Origin: an uncultured Lachnospiraceae bacterium | GTDB lineage: Bacteria > Bacillota > Clostridia > Lachnospirales > Lachnospiraceae | Assembly: GCA_947631985.1 (NCBI GenBank) | Contig: CANRNK010000005.1 | Location: 1 to 44,104 of the forward strand | Reading direction: 5' to 3' | Length of the DNA: 44,104 nucleotides | Shown: positions 26,496 to 35,636 of the stretch, piece by piece | Numbering within the stretch: position 1 is the first letter of the stretch | Layout: every line of letters starts with the position of its first letter | The notes under the pieces: generated by a model | What the model was told of the DNA's origin: nothing | What the model saw: the letters and a program-made list of their open reading frames with translations, nothing else | Database searches by the model: none | Position numbers and translations under genes: made by a program

Positions 26496-26532
26496 TACCA
26501 AAGTGGATGGACCACTTTGGTAATCCATCCAC
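26496..26532 (-). promoter_or_regulatory. Leader with two mutually exclusive hairpins before the deaminase gene
   Basis: A perfect 11-bp inverted repeat (TACCAAAGTGG at 26496-26506 and CCACTTTGGTA at 26512-26522) overlaps a second 8-bp one (GTGGATGG at 26503-26510 and CCATCCAC at 26525-26532). Bases 26503-26506 belong to both, so only one hairpin can form at a time. No T-run follows, so it is not a plain terminator. The deaminase ribosome binding site lies about 15 bases downstream. Confidence 0.55.
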
Positions 26533-26609
26533 AAATTCTTTTCTCTCACTTATCTGACTTGTATTTTCTACATCCTGTCCTAATAACTCACATACTCAGT
26601 CTCAATTTC

Positions 26610-27563
26610 CTATCGTTCGCCCTTATCATAGGGAACACCGGATGCTCTTGGTGCCATTGAATGTCTTGAAGTGAAAATTAATACGATTAGGGTTGCCAGG
26701 TAAGGAATCATTTTAAACAGATAACTCGGAATACCAAGACTGCTTAAAAAAGGAATTCCGGAATAGGATGCTGCAATCGCTTTGGTTAATCCAAAAAATA
26801 GAGATGCCCACATAATTTTAACCGGTTTCCACTGTCCAAAAATCAACACTGCCAACGCCAGGAAACCGTAACCTGAGACTGTTGCATTAAAATTGGTAGA
26901 AGTTGGAACAACAAAGACCAGTCCCCCAAGTCCTGCTAACGCACCCGAGATTACGACACCCGCATACTGCATGTGATACACGTTTATTCCAGCAGCGTCT
27001 GCTGCATGAGGATGCTCTCCACACGCACGAAGTCTTAAGCCGAATTTTGTTTTGTATAAAACAACTGTCGCAGTAATTAAAATTGCAATTCCAATATAGG
27101 TCGTAATATACGTGTTTTTAAAAAATAGATCTCCAATCACTGGTATGGAACCAAGAACAGGAACTGCATCAATCCGAAATGTATTAGCAAATTGAATCTG
27201 CTGTACTCCCTGTACAATCCTTGCAACGAAGATTGCAAACGCTGGTGCAAACATATTAAGTGCCGTACCACTGATTGTCTGGTCTGCCTTCATATTAATT
27301 GCTGCGTAGGCATGAAACAACGAGAACAACGAACCAGTCACCATTGCAATTACTATTGCAAGTAAAAGTTGACCCTGTCCCTGCATGCCATTCCCCGAAA
27401 GGTTCAAAAACAGTATGCTTGTAAAAGCACCCATTGTCATAATTCCTTCCAGTGCAATATTGACTACACCACTTCTTTCAGAAAACATACCTCCAAGTGC
27501 TACAATCAAGAGAGGAATTGCAAAAAACATCGTTTGTTGAAAAATAAAATATACAACATTCAT
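26610..27563 (-). CDS. Nucleoside ABC transporter permease (second)
   Basis: A 317-residue permease of the branched-chain/monosaccharide type (BPD_transp_2), the form used by BMP-dependent nucleoside importers such as NupOPQ. It has about eight to ten hydrophobic segments and the block ERSGVVNIALEGIMTMGAF near the N-terminus, typical of this subunit. A cytoplasmic loop with LRACGEHPHAADAAGINVY (about residue 185) contacts the ATPase. Its start overlaps the first permease stop by 4 bases. Substrates are probably purine nucleosides, judged from the phosphorylase and deaminase in the same cluster. Confidence 0.9.
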   Translation of the reverse strand: MNVVYFIFQQTMFFAIPLLIVALGGMFSERSGVVNIALEGIMTMGAFTSILFLNLSGNGMQGQGQLLLAIVIAMVTGSLFSLFHAYAAINMKADQTISGTALNMFAPAFAIFVARIVQGVQQIQFANTFRIDAVPVLGSIPVIGDLFFKNTYITTYIGIAILITATVVLYKTKFGLRLRACGEHPHAADAAGINVYHMQYAGVVISGALAGLGGLVFVVPTSTNFNATVSGYGFLALAVLIFGQWKPVKIMWASLFFGLTKAIAASYSGIPFLSSLGIPSYLFKMIPYLATLIVLIFTSRHSMAPRASGVPYDKGER

Positions 27564-28678
27564 GCTTTATTTCCTCCTTCCCCTATTGCTGCTTTTTTAA
27601 CTGCCTTGTTTTCCTTTTGCTTTTTAAACTTCGCAAGTAGGGAGCGCACCATCAATGCAAACGCACTAAAATAGATGATTACTGCGATAATAATATCAAT
27701 TATTTCCGTTGAAAATTCATAGAGCTGAAGATAAAATCCTCCTGCCGTTAAGTACGCAATAAAGATTCCCGCGAAAAGAATTCCAATTGGATGGCAGACA
27801 CCCAGTAATGCAACTGAAATTCCGCTAAATCCTTCTGCCGCCAGTCGGTCTACAATTTCAATATGCTTTCCAGTTCCAGCTAGATACAAGAGTCCTCCTG
27901 CCAGACCTGACACCGCACCTGCAATCGTCATGGATAGTATAATACTTTTCTTTTCATTAATTCCTGCATATTTGCTTGCATTTCGATTATATCCCACTGC
28001 TTTTAATTCATAGCCAAAGGTTGTTTTATGTAACACAATGTAAATAATGATTACAACCAGAATCGCAATTAAAAATCCACCATTTACGCTTGACCCAGGG
28101 AATAGGTAATCCATTCCCATTTTGGGAATTTCAGCTGTTGTGGCAACATTTTTTGATTCATTTCTAAGATTGTTAAAAAGAGGTTTATATCCTTTTACCG
28201 TCCAGTTCACTGCATACATTCCAATATAATTCAACATTATGGAAGCAATCACTTCATTTACATTGAAGTATGCTTTTAGAATCCCTGGAATGGAACCCCA
28301 GATTGCTCCAAACAGAATACTCGCAATCACTGCAACAATCCAATGTGCCGAACCAAATCCTTTGAATAAAATCCCTACAAAAACAGCTCCAAACGCTCCC
28401 ACAATAAACTGTCCACTAGCACCAATATTGAATAACCCAGTCTTAAACGCAAAACCAACCGAAAGACCTGTCAATATAATTGGCGTTGCATAGTAGAAAA
28501 CCTGACCGATTCCTTTTGGCCCTCTCGTTAACGCCCCTGTTAAGATTGTAAAAAACCCCGGAAGGGCTTGCCTGTAATTTGATAAAAGCAAAACCAGTAA
28601 TCCCACTAGCAAGCCTATAATGATTGCGAAAATGGAAGAAGCAGCTGCCGTATAATCAATATGTTTTTTATGCTTCAT
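27560..28678 (-). CDS. Nucleoside ABC transporter permease (first)
   Basis: A 372-residue partner permease of the same family. It has an N-terminal transmembrane helix after a short basic segment, the FKTGLFNIGASGQF block, and the loop LKAVGYNRNASKYAGINEKK that resembles the ATPase-contact loop of its partner. The start at 28678 is set by GGGAGGAG 5 bases before it; the open frame to 28783 lies inside the ATPase gene. It overlaps the ATPase gene by 11 bases and the second permease by 4, so the three are translated together. Confidence 0.9.
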   Translation of the reverse strand: MKHKKHIDYTAAASSIFAIIIGLLVGLLVLLLSNYRQALPGFFTILTGALTRGPKGIGQVFYYATPIILTGLSVGFAFKTGLFNIGASGQFIVGAFGAVFVGILFKGFGSAHWIVAVIASILFGAIWGSIPGILKAYFNVNEVIASIMLNYIGMYAVNWTVKGYKPLFNNLRNESKNVATTAEIPKMGMDYLFPGSSVNGGFLIAILVVIIIYIVLHKTTFGYELKAVGYNRNASKYAGINEKKSIILSMTIAGAVSGLAGGLLYLAGTGKHIEIVDRLAAEGFSGISVALLGVCHPIGILFAGIFIAYLTAGGFYLQLYEFSTEIIDIIIAVIIYFSAFALMVRSLLAKFKKQKENKAVKKAAIGEGGNKA

Positions 28679-30209
28679 GTCTCTTCTCCTCCCTTTTTGA
28701 TCCAGCCATATAGAGACCCAGTTCGTTGAATGTAACTTCCTTAGGATTAAGATTAGCCACAATTCTTCCTTCAAACATAACAAGAATTCTGTCGCTTAAA
28801 TTCATAACTTCATCAAGTTCAAGGGACACCAGTAAGATCGCACACCCTGCATCACGCTGTTTTACAAGCTCTTTGTGAATATACTCAATCGCTCCCACAT
28901 CAAGTCCCCTAACCGGCTGTACTGCTAGCAATAAGCTGGGATCTTTCATAATCTCTCTGGCAACAATTGTTTTTTGCTGGTTTCCACCTGACATGCTTCT
29001 CGTTTTTGTTTCTCTTCCTTGTCCACTTCTTATATCATACTTCTCAATCAGGAGGTCAGCGTATTGATTCACAGCATCGCTCTTCAGAAAACCTAATTGG
29101 TTAAATTCTTTCTCGAAATATTGCTGTAGTACCAGATTGTAAGCAAGATTATAATCTAGCACAAGCCCATGTTTATGCCTGTCTTCTGGAATATGTGACA
29201 TGCCATGGGTATTTCTGTAACGAATGCTTTTTTTGGTCAGATCTTCTCCATTCAATGTAACACAGCCACTGGTGATGCTTTCAAGACCAGTCAGTGCATG
29301 AACAAGTTCTGTTTGTCCATTCCCATCAATTCCAGCGATGCAGACAATTTCCCCTTTTCTGACTTCAAAGCTTACATCTTCAACAACATTTCTGGTATGT
29401 CCTTCCCGCTTTGACATTACATTTAAATTCGAGACCTTTAGAACAACCTCACCTGGCTCTTTTTCCTGCTTATCCACTGTAAGATTGACTTTTCTGCCAA
29501 CCATCATCTCTGAGAGCATTTTTTTGTCCGTTTCAGAGACCGTTACCGTTCCTATATATTTACCGCGTCGCAATACTGTACACCGGTCAGCGACTGCTTT
29601 GATTTCATTCAATTTATGGGTGATAAATAAGATTGATTTTCCTTCCGTTGTGAGTTCTCTCATAATCTGCATCAACTCTTCAATTTCCTGTGGTGTCAAT
29701 ACAGCGGTTGGCTCATCAAAAATAAGTATATCATTATCACGATACAGCATTTTTAAAATTTCTACTCTTTGCTGCATTCCTACCGTAATATCACTTATGT
29801 AGGCATCTGGGTCTACAAACAAATTATATCTTTCACTTAGCGCAACGATCTTTTCTCTGGCATCATCCATTTTTAAAATGCCATTTTTTGTCGTTTCTAT
29901 TCCTAATACTATATTCTGAAGAACTGTAAAATTATGAACCAATTTGAAATGCTGGTGAACCATACCAATCCCTAGTGCATTGGCATCCAGAGGGCCTTTG
30001 ATTGAAGCGAAGGTTCCTTTCACTTTAATCATTCCTTTTTCTGGCTGATAAAGTCCAAAGAGAACACTCATCAAAGTTGATTTTCCTGCTCCATTTTCTC
30101 CAAGTAGTGCGTGTATTTCGCCTTTTTTTAATTGAAGCGTAATGTCATCATTTGCAACGATTCCAGGAAATTCTTTCGTAATATTTAACATCTCGATAAT
30201 ATATTCCAT
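28668..30209 (-). CDS. Nucleoside ABC transporter ATP-binding protein (two ATPase domains)
   Basis: A 513-residue tandem ATPase, as in RbsA and NupO. The first domain has Walker A GENGAGKST, a Q-loop in VHQHFKL, signature ITVGMQQRVEI and Walker B LIFDEPT. The second has a degenerate Walker A (GIDGNGQTEL) and signature MSGGNQQKTI, with LLAVQPVRGLD in place of a normal Walker B. One active and one degenerate site is usual in this family. The start at 30209 follows a GGGGG 6 bases upstream. An intercistronic hairpin separates it from the binding-protein gene. Confidence 0.92.
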   Translation of the reverse strand: MEYIIEMLNITKEFPGIVANDDITLQLKKGEIHALLGENGAGKSTLMSVLFGLYQPEKGMIKVKGTFASIKGPLDANALGIGMVHQHFKLVHNFTVLQNIVLGIETTKNGILKMDDAREKIVALSERYNLFVDPDAYISDITVGMQQRVEILKMLYRDNDILIFDEPTAVLTPQEIEELMQIMRELTTEGKSILFITHKLNEIKAVADRCTVLRRGKYIGTVTVSETDKKMLSEMMVGRKVNLTVDKQEKEPGEVVLKVSNLNVMSKREGHTRNVVEDVSFEVRKGEIVCIAGIDGNGQTELVHALTGLESITSGCVTLNGEDLTKKSIRYRNTHGMSHIPEDRHKHGLVLDYNLAYNLVLQQYFEKEFNQLGFLKSDAVNQYADLLIEKYDIRSGQGRETKTRSMSGGNQQKTIVAREIMKDPSLLLAVQPVRGLDVGAIEYIHKELVKQRDAGCAILLVSLELDEVMNLSDRILVMFEGRIVANLNPKEVTFNELGLYMAGSKREEKRHEA

Positions 30210-30233
30210 GTGAAACCCCCTATTAATTTTTAA

Positions 30234-30261
30234 ATGGGGTGCCAAATAAACGGCACCCCAT
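30234..30261 (-). other. Intercistronic hairpin between binding protein and ATPase genes
   Basis: A perfect 10-bp, GC-rich inverted repeat (ATGGGGTGCC at 30234-30243 and GGCACCCCAT at 30252-30261) has an 8-base loop and only a weak T-run on the minus strand. Such hairpins often protect the abundant binding-protein mRNA or terminate part of the transcripts. Confidence 0.7.
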
Positions 30262-30302
30262 CATAGTTACAATCTAATCTTTTCGCTAAGGACACTTACT
30301 CA

Positions 30303-31463
30303 TTATTCAACAAAAGAAACGGTTGTATTTGTAAGAGTAATGTCAGCTGTTGTACTATCTTCAGTTGCTGTATTGATTGTGATTTCACCAGCTGCAAGTT
30401 TCGCATATAATGCATCATAATCTGCCTGTGCAAATGTTTCGAATTTAGATGTTTCCATTGGAAGACCTACTCCATTATTTGCTGCTGTAAATGTAGTTGT
30501 TTCTCCACCTGGGAAAGATCCATCATAGAACGCTTTTACTCCATCATAAACTGAGTTGGAAAGTAATTTCATTGCTGAAGTAATAACGGTATCTGATTCT
30601 GGGCTCTGGTCAACATCTACTCCGATTACTTTTGCGCTTGCTTCTTCAGCAGCTGCCATAACTGAGTTACCTACTGCGCCACCGCAACCAAAGATCACTT
30701 CAGTTCCGTTCTGGTACCAGGAAGCTGCCATAGACTGTGCTTCTGGAGTTGCTTCAAAAGCTCCTGTGTAGTTGTACATTACTTCAACATCAACACCAAG
30801 TTCTGCTGCTGCTGCATCTGCACCTTGTACAAAACCATATCCGTAACGGATAACTGCTGGAACTGCCATACCACCCATGAATCCAAGTTTTGTCATACCA
30901 TCTTTTACTGCTGCATATCCAGCAAGGTATCCTGGCTGATCTTCTGCGAACATGATTGACATAACGTTCTCGCCTGTTTTGAATTCAGAATAATCTGCAT
31001 TATGTGGTGCTCCATCAAGTAAGATAAATGTTACTTCTGGATACTGATCCTGTACGATAAAAATTGGTTCTTCAAATAAAAATCCTGGGCACACTACTAA
31101 TTTAGCGCCACCTTCCACTGCAAGTCCGATTGTTTCAACATAAGAATCTGTTGTGCCTTCCTGTGGCTGATAATACTTGTAAGAAACTCCATTATCTTTT
31201 GCGTATTTTTCAAGGCCTTCCCAAGCTCCCTGGTTGAATGACTTGTCATCGATTGTACCAAGATCTGTTACAAGTGCAAGTTCATAACCTTCTGCTGATG
31301 CTTCTGATTCTGTTGCCTCTTCTGCAACAGCCTCTTCCGCTGGTGCTTCTTCAGTCACGGCTGCTTCTTCAGCTGGTGCTACTTCTGCTTTGCTTCCGCA
31401 TCCTGCTAATACTGTTACAGCCATAGCTGCACTCAATAGAACACTGAGTAATTTCTTTTTCAT
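30303..31463 (-). CDS. BMP-family nucleoside-binding lipoprotein
   Basis: The extracytoplasmic receptor of the importer, 386 residues. Signal peptide 1-21 with lipobox LAGC; Cys22 is lipidated. An Ala/Glu-rich low-complexity linker (about residues 27-58) follows, as in surface lipoproteins that need reach from the membrane. The BMP (PnrA-like) domain begins at LALVTDLGTIDDKSFNQGAWEGL, the nucleoside-binding signature, and continues with GEDQPGY-like and GFMGGMAVP segments. It has its own promoter and a strong ribosome binding site (AGGAGGA), as expected for the most abundant component. The family binds nucleosides, mostly purines, which fits the phosphorylase just upstream. Confidence 0.93.
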   Translation of the reverse strand: MKKKLLSVLLSAAMAVTVLAGCGSKAEVAPAEEAAVTEEAPAEEAVAEEATESEASAEGYELALVTDLGTIDDKSFNQGAWEGLEKYAKDNGVSYKYYQPQEGTTDSYVETIGLAVEGGAKLVVCPGFLFEEPIFIVQDQYPEVTFILLDGAPHNADYSEFKTGENVMSIMFAEDQPGYLAGYAAVKDGMTKLGFMGGMAVPAVIRYGYGFVQGADAAAAELGVDVEVMYNYTGAFEATPEAQSMAASWYQNGTEVIFGCGGAVGNSVMAAAEEASAKVIGVDVDQSPESDTVITSAMKLLSNSVYDGVKAFYDGSFPGGETTTFTAANNGVGLPMETSKFETFAQADYDALYAKLAAGEITINTATEDSTTADITLTNTTVSFVE

Positions 31464-31492
31464 AATACTTCCTCCTATTTTTTTTTGCGAAC

Positions 31493-31553
31493 TCTACCAT
31501 TTGTAGATTCCACATCATTTCTAAATTTTAGCATAATTATCAGATTTTTTCAA
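31493..31553 (-). promoter_or_regulatory. Promoter of the nucleoside transporter unit, with a small palindrome
   Basis: Minus strand: TTGAAA (31548-31553) and TAAAAT (31525-31530), 17 bases apart. A short palindrome TCTAC-N5-GTAGA at 31493-31507 lies in the leader, about 15-30 bases past the likely start point. It may be an operator. The leader is too short for a purine riboswitch, and its core bases are not present. Confidence 0.65.
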
Positions 31554-31580
31554 CCTATCAAACTTGAATATAAGCTAATC

Positions 31581-32405
31581 TTAAACAAATCGTGAAACAG
31601 ACTCTGTAATCAACTTTTTAAACTTCGGCGCAGCCTGATTTGCCGCCTCCTGAACCTCTTCGTGTGTGAGTGGATTCTCTGTCATACCTGCCGCGAGATT
31701 ACAGACACAGGAAATTCCACAGATTTTCATTCCAAGGTGATTGGCAGTGATTGCCTCTACTACAGTACTCATTCCAACCGCATCAGCACCCATCATACGA
31801 AGCATGCGGATTTCTGCCGGGGACTCAAACGATGGCCCTGTCAATTGAAGATAAATACCCTCCCTGAGCAATATTTCATTCTCTCTTGCCGAATGCCTTA
31901 TGATTTCTATCAATTTCCGATCATATACATGACTCATATCTGGGAATCTTGTTCCAAACTCTTCAATATTTTTACCAACCAATGGATTTGGCGCAAAACA
32001 GGAAATATGATCCTGAATCAGCATAAAATCGCCTGCGTTGTATTCTGCATTAATCCCTCCAGATGCATTGGTTAAAAATAAAATTTCGGCTCCCATCAGT
32101 TTCATTAATCGAATTGGTAAAACGACGTCTGAAATCGGATACCCTTCATAATAATGAATTCTTCCTTTCATACAGACAACCGGAACCCCTTTTACATACC
32201 CAAAGATAAATTTTCCTTCATGTCCAGGCACCGTAGACACTGGAAAATCATCGATTTCAGAATAGGCAAGCTCTGCCTCCACCTGAATATCATCTGCATA
32301 ATCTCCAAGACCAGATCCTAGAACAATTGCAACTTTAGGTTTAAAACTAATTTTTTTGGAAATACTTTCATAACATTTTAATGCTTTTTCATAAACAGCG
32401 GACAT
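31581..32405 (-). CDS. punA: Purine nucleoside phosphorylase (trimeric type)
   Basis: Splits purine nucleosides with phosphate to give the base and (deoxy)ribose-1-phosphate. 274 residues of the trimeric inosine/guanosine type: IVLGSGLGDY, the phosphate site RIHYYEGY, NASGGINAEY, GPSFESPAEIRMLRMMGADAVGMSTVVEAI, and CNLAAGM. In this type the residue set favours 6-oxopurines, so the adenosine deaminase in the same cluster would make its substrates. GGGAGG precedes the ATG. It lies 117 bases upstream of the binding-protein gene, with an extra promoter between. Confidence 0.92.
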   Translation of the reverse strand: MSAVYEKALKCYESISKKISFKPKVAIVLGSGLGDYADDIQVEAELAYSEIDDFPVSTVPGHEGKFIFGYVKGVPVVCMKGRIHYYEGYPISDVVLPIRLMKLMGAEILFLTNASGGINAEYNAGDFMLIQDHISCFAPNPLVGKNIEEFGTRFPDMSHVYDRKLIEIIRHSARENEILLREGIYLQLTGPSFESPAEIRMLRMMGADAVGMSTVVEAITANHLGMKICGISCVCNLAAGMTENPLTHEEVQEAANQAAPKFKKLITESVSRFV

Positions 32406-32470
32406 CTTGTTCCTCCCTTTTTCTCTTACGAGTTTTATTGGTTCTACTTTTCACAAACTTACTTTTTACC

Positions 32471-32497
32471 AAAAAATGACGCCTCCCGGCATCATTT
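32471..32497 (-). terminator. Terminator after the DNA glycosylase gene
   Basis: On the minus strand ATGATGCC pairs with GGCGTCAT (one G-U pair) across a 3-4 base GGGA-type loop and is followed by six T (32471-32476). It ends the chemoreceptor/glycosylase unit. Confidence 0.8.
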
Positions 32498-33106
32498 TTA
32501 TTCCTTTGCAATTTCCCAAAGGTATAAACTGGCAATTGTTCCATAAGGTGAATACTTGTTTTGAAATTGTACAAACTGTTCCTTGGTGAGTTCATTCAGG
32601 TTGTGTAGTTTACAGATTCCTTTTCTGATTCCATAATCTCCAAAACTCAAGACGTCTTTCCTACCCATTGTAAAGATCATTATCATCTGGGCTGTCCAGA
32701 CGCCCACCCCATCTAAGTCAGTTAAAATCCGAATCACTTCCTTGTCCTGCTTCCTAAAAAGCGCTTCTGGATCAAGTAACCCATCGTTTATTTTTTGCGC
32801 ACAACTTTTTAGGTACCCGGCTTTTTTTGCCGAGATTCCCATTTGTTTCCACTCTTCTTCTTTCAGTGATAATACCGAATTCACCGTAATCTCACCACAG
32901 TGAACCTTTAATCGATTCCAGATTGTAAGCATCGCCTTCGAGGAAATCTGCTGTCCTATCACCGCATTCACAAAGCCTTCATAAAAATCTGGAATGCAAA
33001 TTCGTTCAATAAAACCAATCTCTTCCATTCTTCTGCCAAGCTTTTGATCTGCCACTTTCAAATAATCTATTTCAAGAGAACCGTACTGTATTGTATCATG
33101 AAACAT
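32498..33106 (-). CDS. DNA-3-methyladenine glycosylase II-like (HhH-GPD) repair enzyme
   Basis: A 202-residue base excision enzyme of the HhH-GPD superfamily, closest to AlkA-type alkylpurine glycosylases. [20 protein letters not shown] is the family motif after the N-terminal helices. The helix-hairpin-helix reads [18 protein letters not shown], and the catalytic Asp follows in FGDYGIRKG. It is shorter than E. coli AlkA because the N-terminal beta domain is largely missing, as in many Firmicutes forms. The ATG at 33106, with GATGAG 7 bases upstream, is preferred; the ATG at 33118 has no ribosome binding site. Both overlap the end of the chemoreceptor gene. Confidence 0.86.
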   Translation of the reverse strand: MFHDTIQYGSLEIDYLKVADQKLGRRMEEIGFIERICIPDFYEGFVNAVIGQQISSKAMLTIWNRLKVHCGEITVNSVLSLKEEEWKQMGISAKKAGYLKSCAQKINDGLLDPEALFRKQDKEVIRILTDLDGVGVWTAQMIMIFTMGRKDVLSFGDYGIRKGICKLHNLNELTKEQFVQFQNKYSPYGTIASLYLWEIAKE

Positions 33107-34862
33107 TTGAAATCTCATCTTGATTTTTAATTTTAAATTTTTTAATCAATTCATTCAAGGTATCAGAAATCTTCTCAACATCTACCCCAATTTCATTCAT
33201 CGTAATCATCGTAGCCAGAACTTCTTCCGAGGTGGCAGATGTTTCTTCTGTGCTTGCCGCATTCTCTTCCGCAATCGCTGCGAGGTTTGCTGTCGAATCA
33301 ACCACTGCACTTCGGCTCTTTTCAATTTCATCTGTTAATTTGTTCATGATATTGATTTCTTTATCAATATTCTTAACTGCTTCCACAATTGCGATATATT
33401 TGTTCTCTGTATCTGCAACACTGTCAGCCTGTCTCGCAACTGCCTCACGAACTTCACTACTTTTTTCATTTGCTTTGATTACATTTTCTTTTAACTCACC
33501 AAGCATCGTATCAATCACTGCGGTTGAGTTTGCCGATTGTTCCGCCAGTTTTCTAATTTCATCCGCAACTACAGCAAAACCTTTTCCAGCTTCCCCCGCT
33601 CTCGCCGCTTCAATTGCTGCATTTAATGCTAGCATATTCGTCTGCTGTGCAATTCCACTAATCAAACTACTCGCTTCTCCAATTTTATCTGCGCTATCAT
33701 TCGTTCTGGAAACAAGTGTGAAAATTTCTTCAAATGAGGCTCCACTTTCAACTGTGATTTCTGTCAGTTGGTTTACCACTTTAAGACCTTCCTGTGTTGC
33801 ATTATGAATGTCTTCATTCGACTGCAACAAGGCATGTGCACTATCAATATTCCGATTGACAATCTGACCCAGTTCATCAATTTCTTTTACGACCATTTCT
33901 GTTTCATTTGCCTGTTTTCCAGTTGTATCAGCAATTTCTCCAATTGCTTTTGCAATTTCATGCATCGAAGTCGTTACTTCTCCTGAATTATCCGTAAGTG
34001 ATGTCGCCGCAACTTTTAATTCATCTGAAGTATGATATAGCATGGTAATGATTTCTTTTAAAGAGACAAACATGGTGTTCAACGAACTGGAAAGTTTTCC
34101 TAATTCATCTTTTGATTTCAGATTATTCGGTTCAAACGTTAAATCATTGTCCGCTAACTGGTTCATATCATTCGTTACCTGTATGATATTTTTTCTAAGA
34201 TATAGAATAATCACAATTGAAAAAAGTACAATAAAGATAATGATTGCTATAATGACAATACTTGCCCCGATTAAGCTCTGTGTCACATTCTTCTCTTCCA
34301 GAGCTGTTTTATATAAAGCATACTGTTCTAGTAATTCGGTCATAATATTAACATTTTCTCTTGCTGCGTCAAAAAACTCGGTATGAGCAGTTACATCTCC
34401 CTCACCGGTTTTTGGATCATACGCCTGCTTCCATTGTTCAAAATTAGTATTAAAATCAGCTTCCAGTTCCTGTAGTGTCTTCTGATTTGTCTCATCCCTG
34501 AATTCCGCATAAAGTTCTTTATTCGCACTAATATTGGCGATTGCTTCCGTGATCCTGTCACTTGTCTGTGTAACGTTTTCATCATAATCTGCAGCAAGCT
34601 GTTCCATTTGCTCTGGCGTAATCGAGTCTCTGTTAAGACTCAGTTCCACTTCCGCAATCAGCGCCTGGTAATAATCCCTGTCTGCATTCAGAATCAGCGC
34701 TGTACTGACAAAGATTTCATCGTATAACACCTTCTTGGAATCAATTCCTACCTGAGCGGTTTTAGCGCTGAAAAAAATTGTTAAACCAACCATCGCAATG
34801 ATTGCGGGAATAATGATTAATAACAATTTAATGGATACCTTCATATTCTTAATTGCTCCCAT
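33096..34862 (-). CDS. Methyl-accepting chemotaxis protein
   Basis: A 588-residue membrane chemoreceptor. Transmembrane helix 1 lies at about residues 12-32. A helical extracytoplasmic sensor of about 150 residues resembles the four-helix-bundle type; its signal is unknown. Transmembrane helix 2 (about 193-218) is followed by a HAMP linker ([19 protein letters not shown]). The long coiled-coil signalling domain has the conserved hairpin tip [35 protein letters not shown]. No CheR-binding pentapeptide is at the C-terminus. GGGGG precedes the ATG. No other chemotaxis or flagellar gene is in the window. Its end overlaps the glycosylase gene. Confidence 0.95.
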   Translation of the reverse strand: MGAIKNMKVSIKLLLIIIPAIIAMVGLTIFFSAKTAQVGIDSKKVLYDEIFVSTALILNADRDYYQALIAEVELSLNRDSITPEQMEQLAADYDENVTQTSDRITEAIANISANKELYAEFRDETNQKTLQELEADFNTNFEQWKQAYDPKTGEGDVTAHTEFFDAARENVNIMTELLEQYALYKTALEEKNVTQSLIGASIVIIAIIIFIVLFSIVIILYLRKNIIQVTNDMNQLADNDLTFEPNNLKSKDELGKLSSSLNTMFVSLKEIITMLYHTSDELKVAATSLTDNSGEVTTSMHEIAKAIGEIADTTGKQANETEMVVKEIDELGQIVNRNIDSAHALLQSNEDIHNATQEGLKVVNQLTEITVESGASFEEIFTLVSRTNDSADKIGEASSLISGIAQQTNMLALNAAIEAARAGEAGKGFAVVADEIRKLAEQSANSTAVIDTMLGELKENVIKANEKSSEVREAVARQADSVADTENKYIAIVEAVKNIDKEINIMNKLTDEIEKSRSAVVDSTANLAAIAEENAASTEETSATSEEVLATMITMNEIGVDVEKISDTLNELIKKFKIKNQDEISNVS

Positions 34863-35075
34863 ATTGTGTCCCCCTTATTCTAATTATAGTAATTGTTTTC
34901 AGACAACTTTCCTTATATCATATTTTTATCATATTTCCGTCCTTTTCACAATATATTTTGTATGTTTTATATAATATTATACACGAGAATCAAATAGCTC
35001 TTTTATAAAAGATATGCCTTTTAGTTAGTTTATACTATCTTAATCGTTGTTTCTCTTTAATATTCTTTCAGTTAA

Positions 35076-35084
35076 TGCTATAAT
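35076..35084 (+). promoter_or_regulatory. Extended -10 promoter of the ferritin gene
   Basis: TGC-TATAAT at 35076-35084 is a perfect extended -10 element, 40 bases before the ferritin ATG. The -35 region (TTTAAT at about 35056) is weak, as is common with extended -10 promoters. Confidence 0.6.
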
Positions 35085-35123
35085 AAACGATATACTAAAT
35101 TAAAAAGAAAAGGAGATTTGTCT

Positions 35124-35636
35124 ATGTTTGATGTAAAAGTATGTGAACTATTAAATTCACAAATTAACAAAGAGTTTTATTCTGCTTATCTTTATCTGGA
35201 CTTCTCAAATTATTTTACAGATCAGGGTTTAAATGGATTTGCAAACTGGTATAAGGTTCAGGCGCAGGAAGAAAGAGATCATGCTTTATTGTTTATGCAG
35301 TATATGCAAAATAATAATTTAAAAGTTTCTCTTGATGCAATCGGGAAACCTGAGATCAGCTATATTGACAGTATGACTCCCCTAAAAGCAGGTCTCGAAC
35401 ACGAAGAATTTGTAACTGCATCGATTCATACAATCTATGATTCGGCTTATCAGGTAAAAGATTTTAGAACCATGCAATTTCTCGACTGGTTTATAAAAGA
35501 ACAGGGCGAAGAAGAAACAAATGCCAATGACTTAATTCGTAAAATGGAACTGTTTGGAACGGATGCAAAAGGACTCTATCTTCTTGACCAGGAATTAGGA
35601 CAGAGAATCTATACTGCACCTTCACTGGTACTGTAA
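35124..35636 (+). CDS. ftnA: Ferritin (non-haem, FtnA type)
   Basis: Iron storage protein that oxidises Fe2+ and stores it as a ferric core in a 24-subunit shell. 170 residues. Ferroxidase ligands fit: Glu17 (INKEFYSAY), Tyr24, Glu50 and His53 (QAQEERDHA), Glu94 (EHEEF), and Gln127 (KEQGEEE). No haem-binding Met at the bacterioferritin position is evident, so this is ferritin and not bacterioferritin. The true start is the ATG at 35124, 7-8 bases after AGGAG; the TTG at 35118 is too close. The stop overlaps the next gene (TAATG), so a [2Fe-2S] partner is made with it. Confidence 0.95.
   Translation: MFDVKVCELLNSQINKEFYSAYLYLDFSNYFTDQGLNGFANWYKVQAQEERDHALLFMQYMQNNNLKVSLDAIGKPEISYIDSMTPLKAGLEHEEFVTASIHTIYDSAYQVKDFRTMQFLDWFIKEQGEEETNANDLIRKMELFGTDAKGLYLLDQELGQRIYTAPSLVL

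Noticed and set aside
29338..29802. A 154-codon plus-strand frame inside the transporter ATPase gene
   Set aside because: Antisense shadow of a gene with intact ATPase motifs; composition and start are not gene-like.
31464..31580. A purine riboswitch ahead of the nucleoside transporter
   Set aside because: The leader after the promoter is only about 60 bases and lacks the conserved three-way junction bases.
33232..33807. A 191-codon open frame on the plus strand, antisense to the chemoreceptor gene
   Set aside because: It is a shadow of the Ala/Ser-rich coiled-coil coding strand, with no ribosome binding site and low-complexity composition, opposite a well-supported gene.
34863..35075. A functional element in the AT-rich gap between the chemoreceptor and ferritin genes
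   Set aside because: I see no convincing tRNA, hairpin or additional frame; a TATAAT lies near the chemoreceptor start but has no matching -35.
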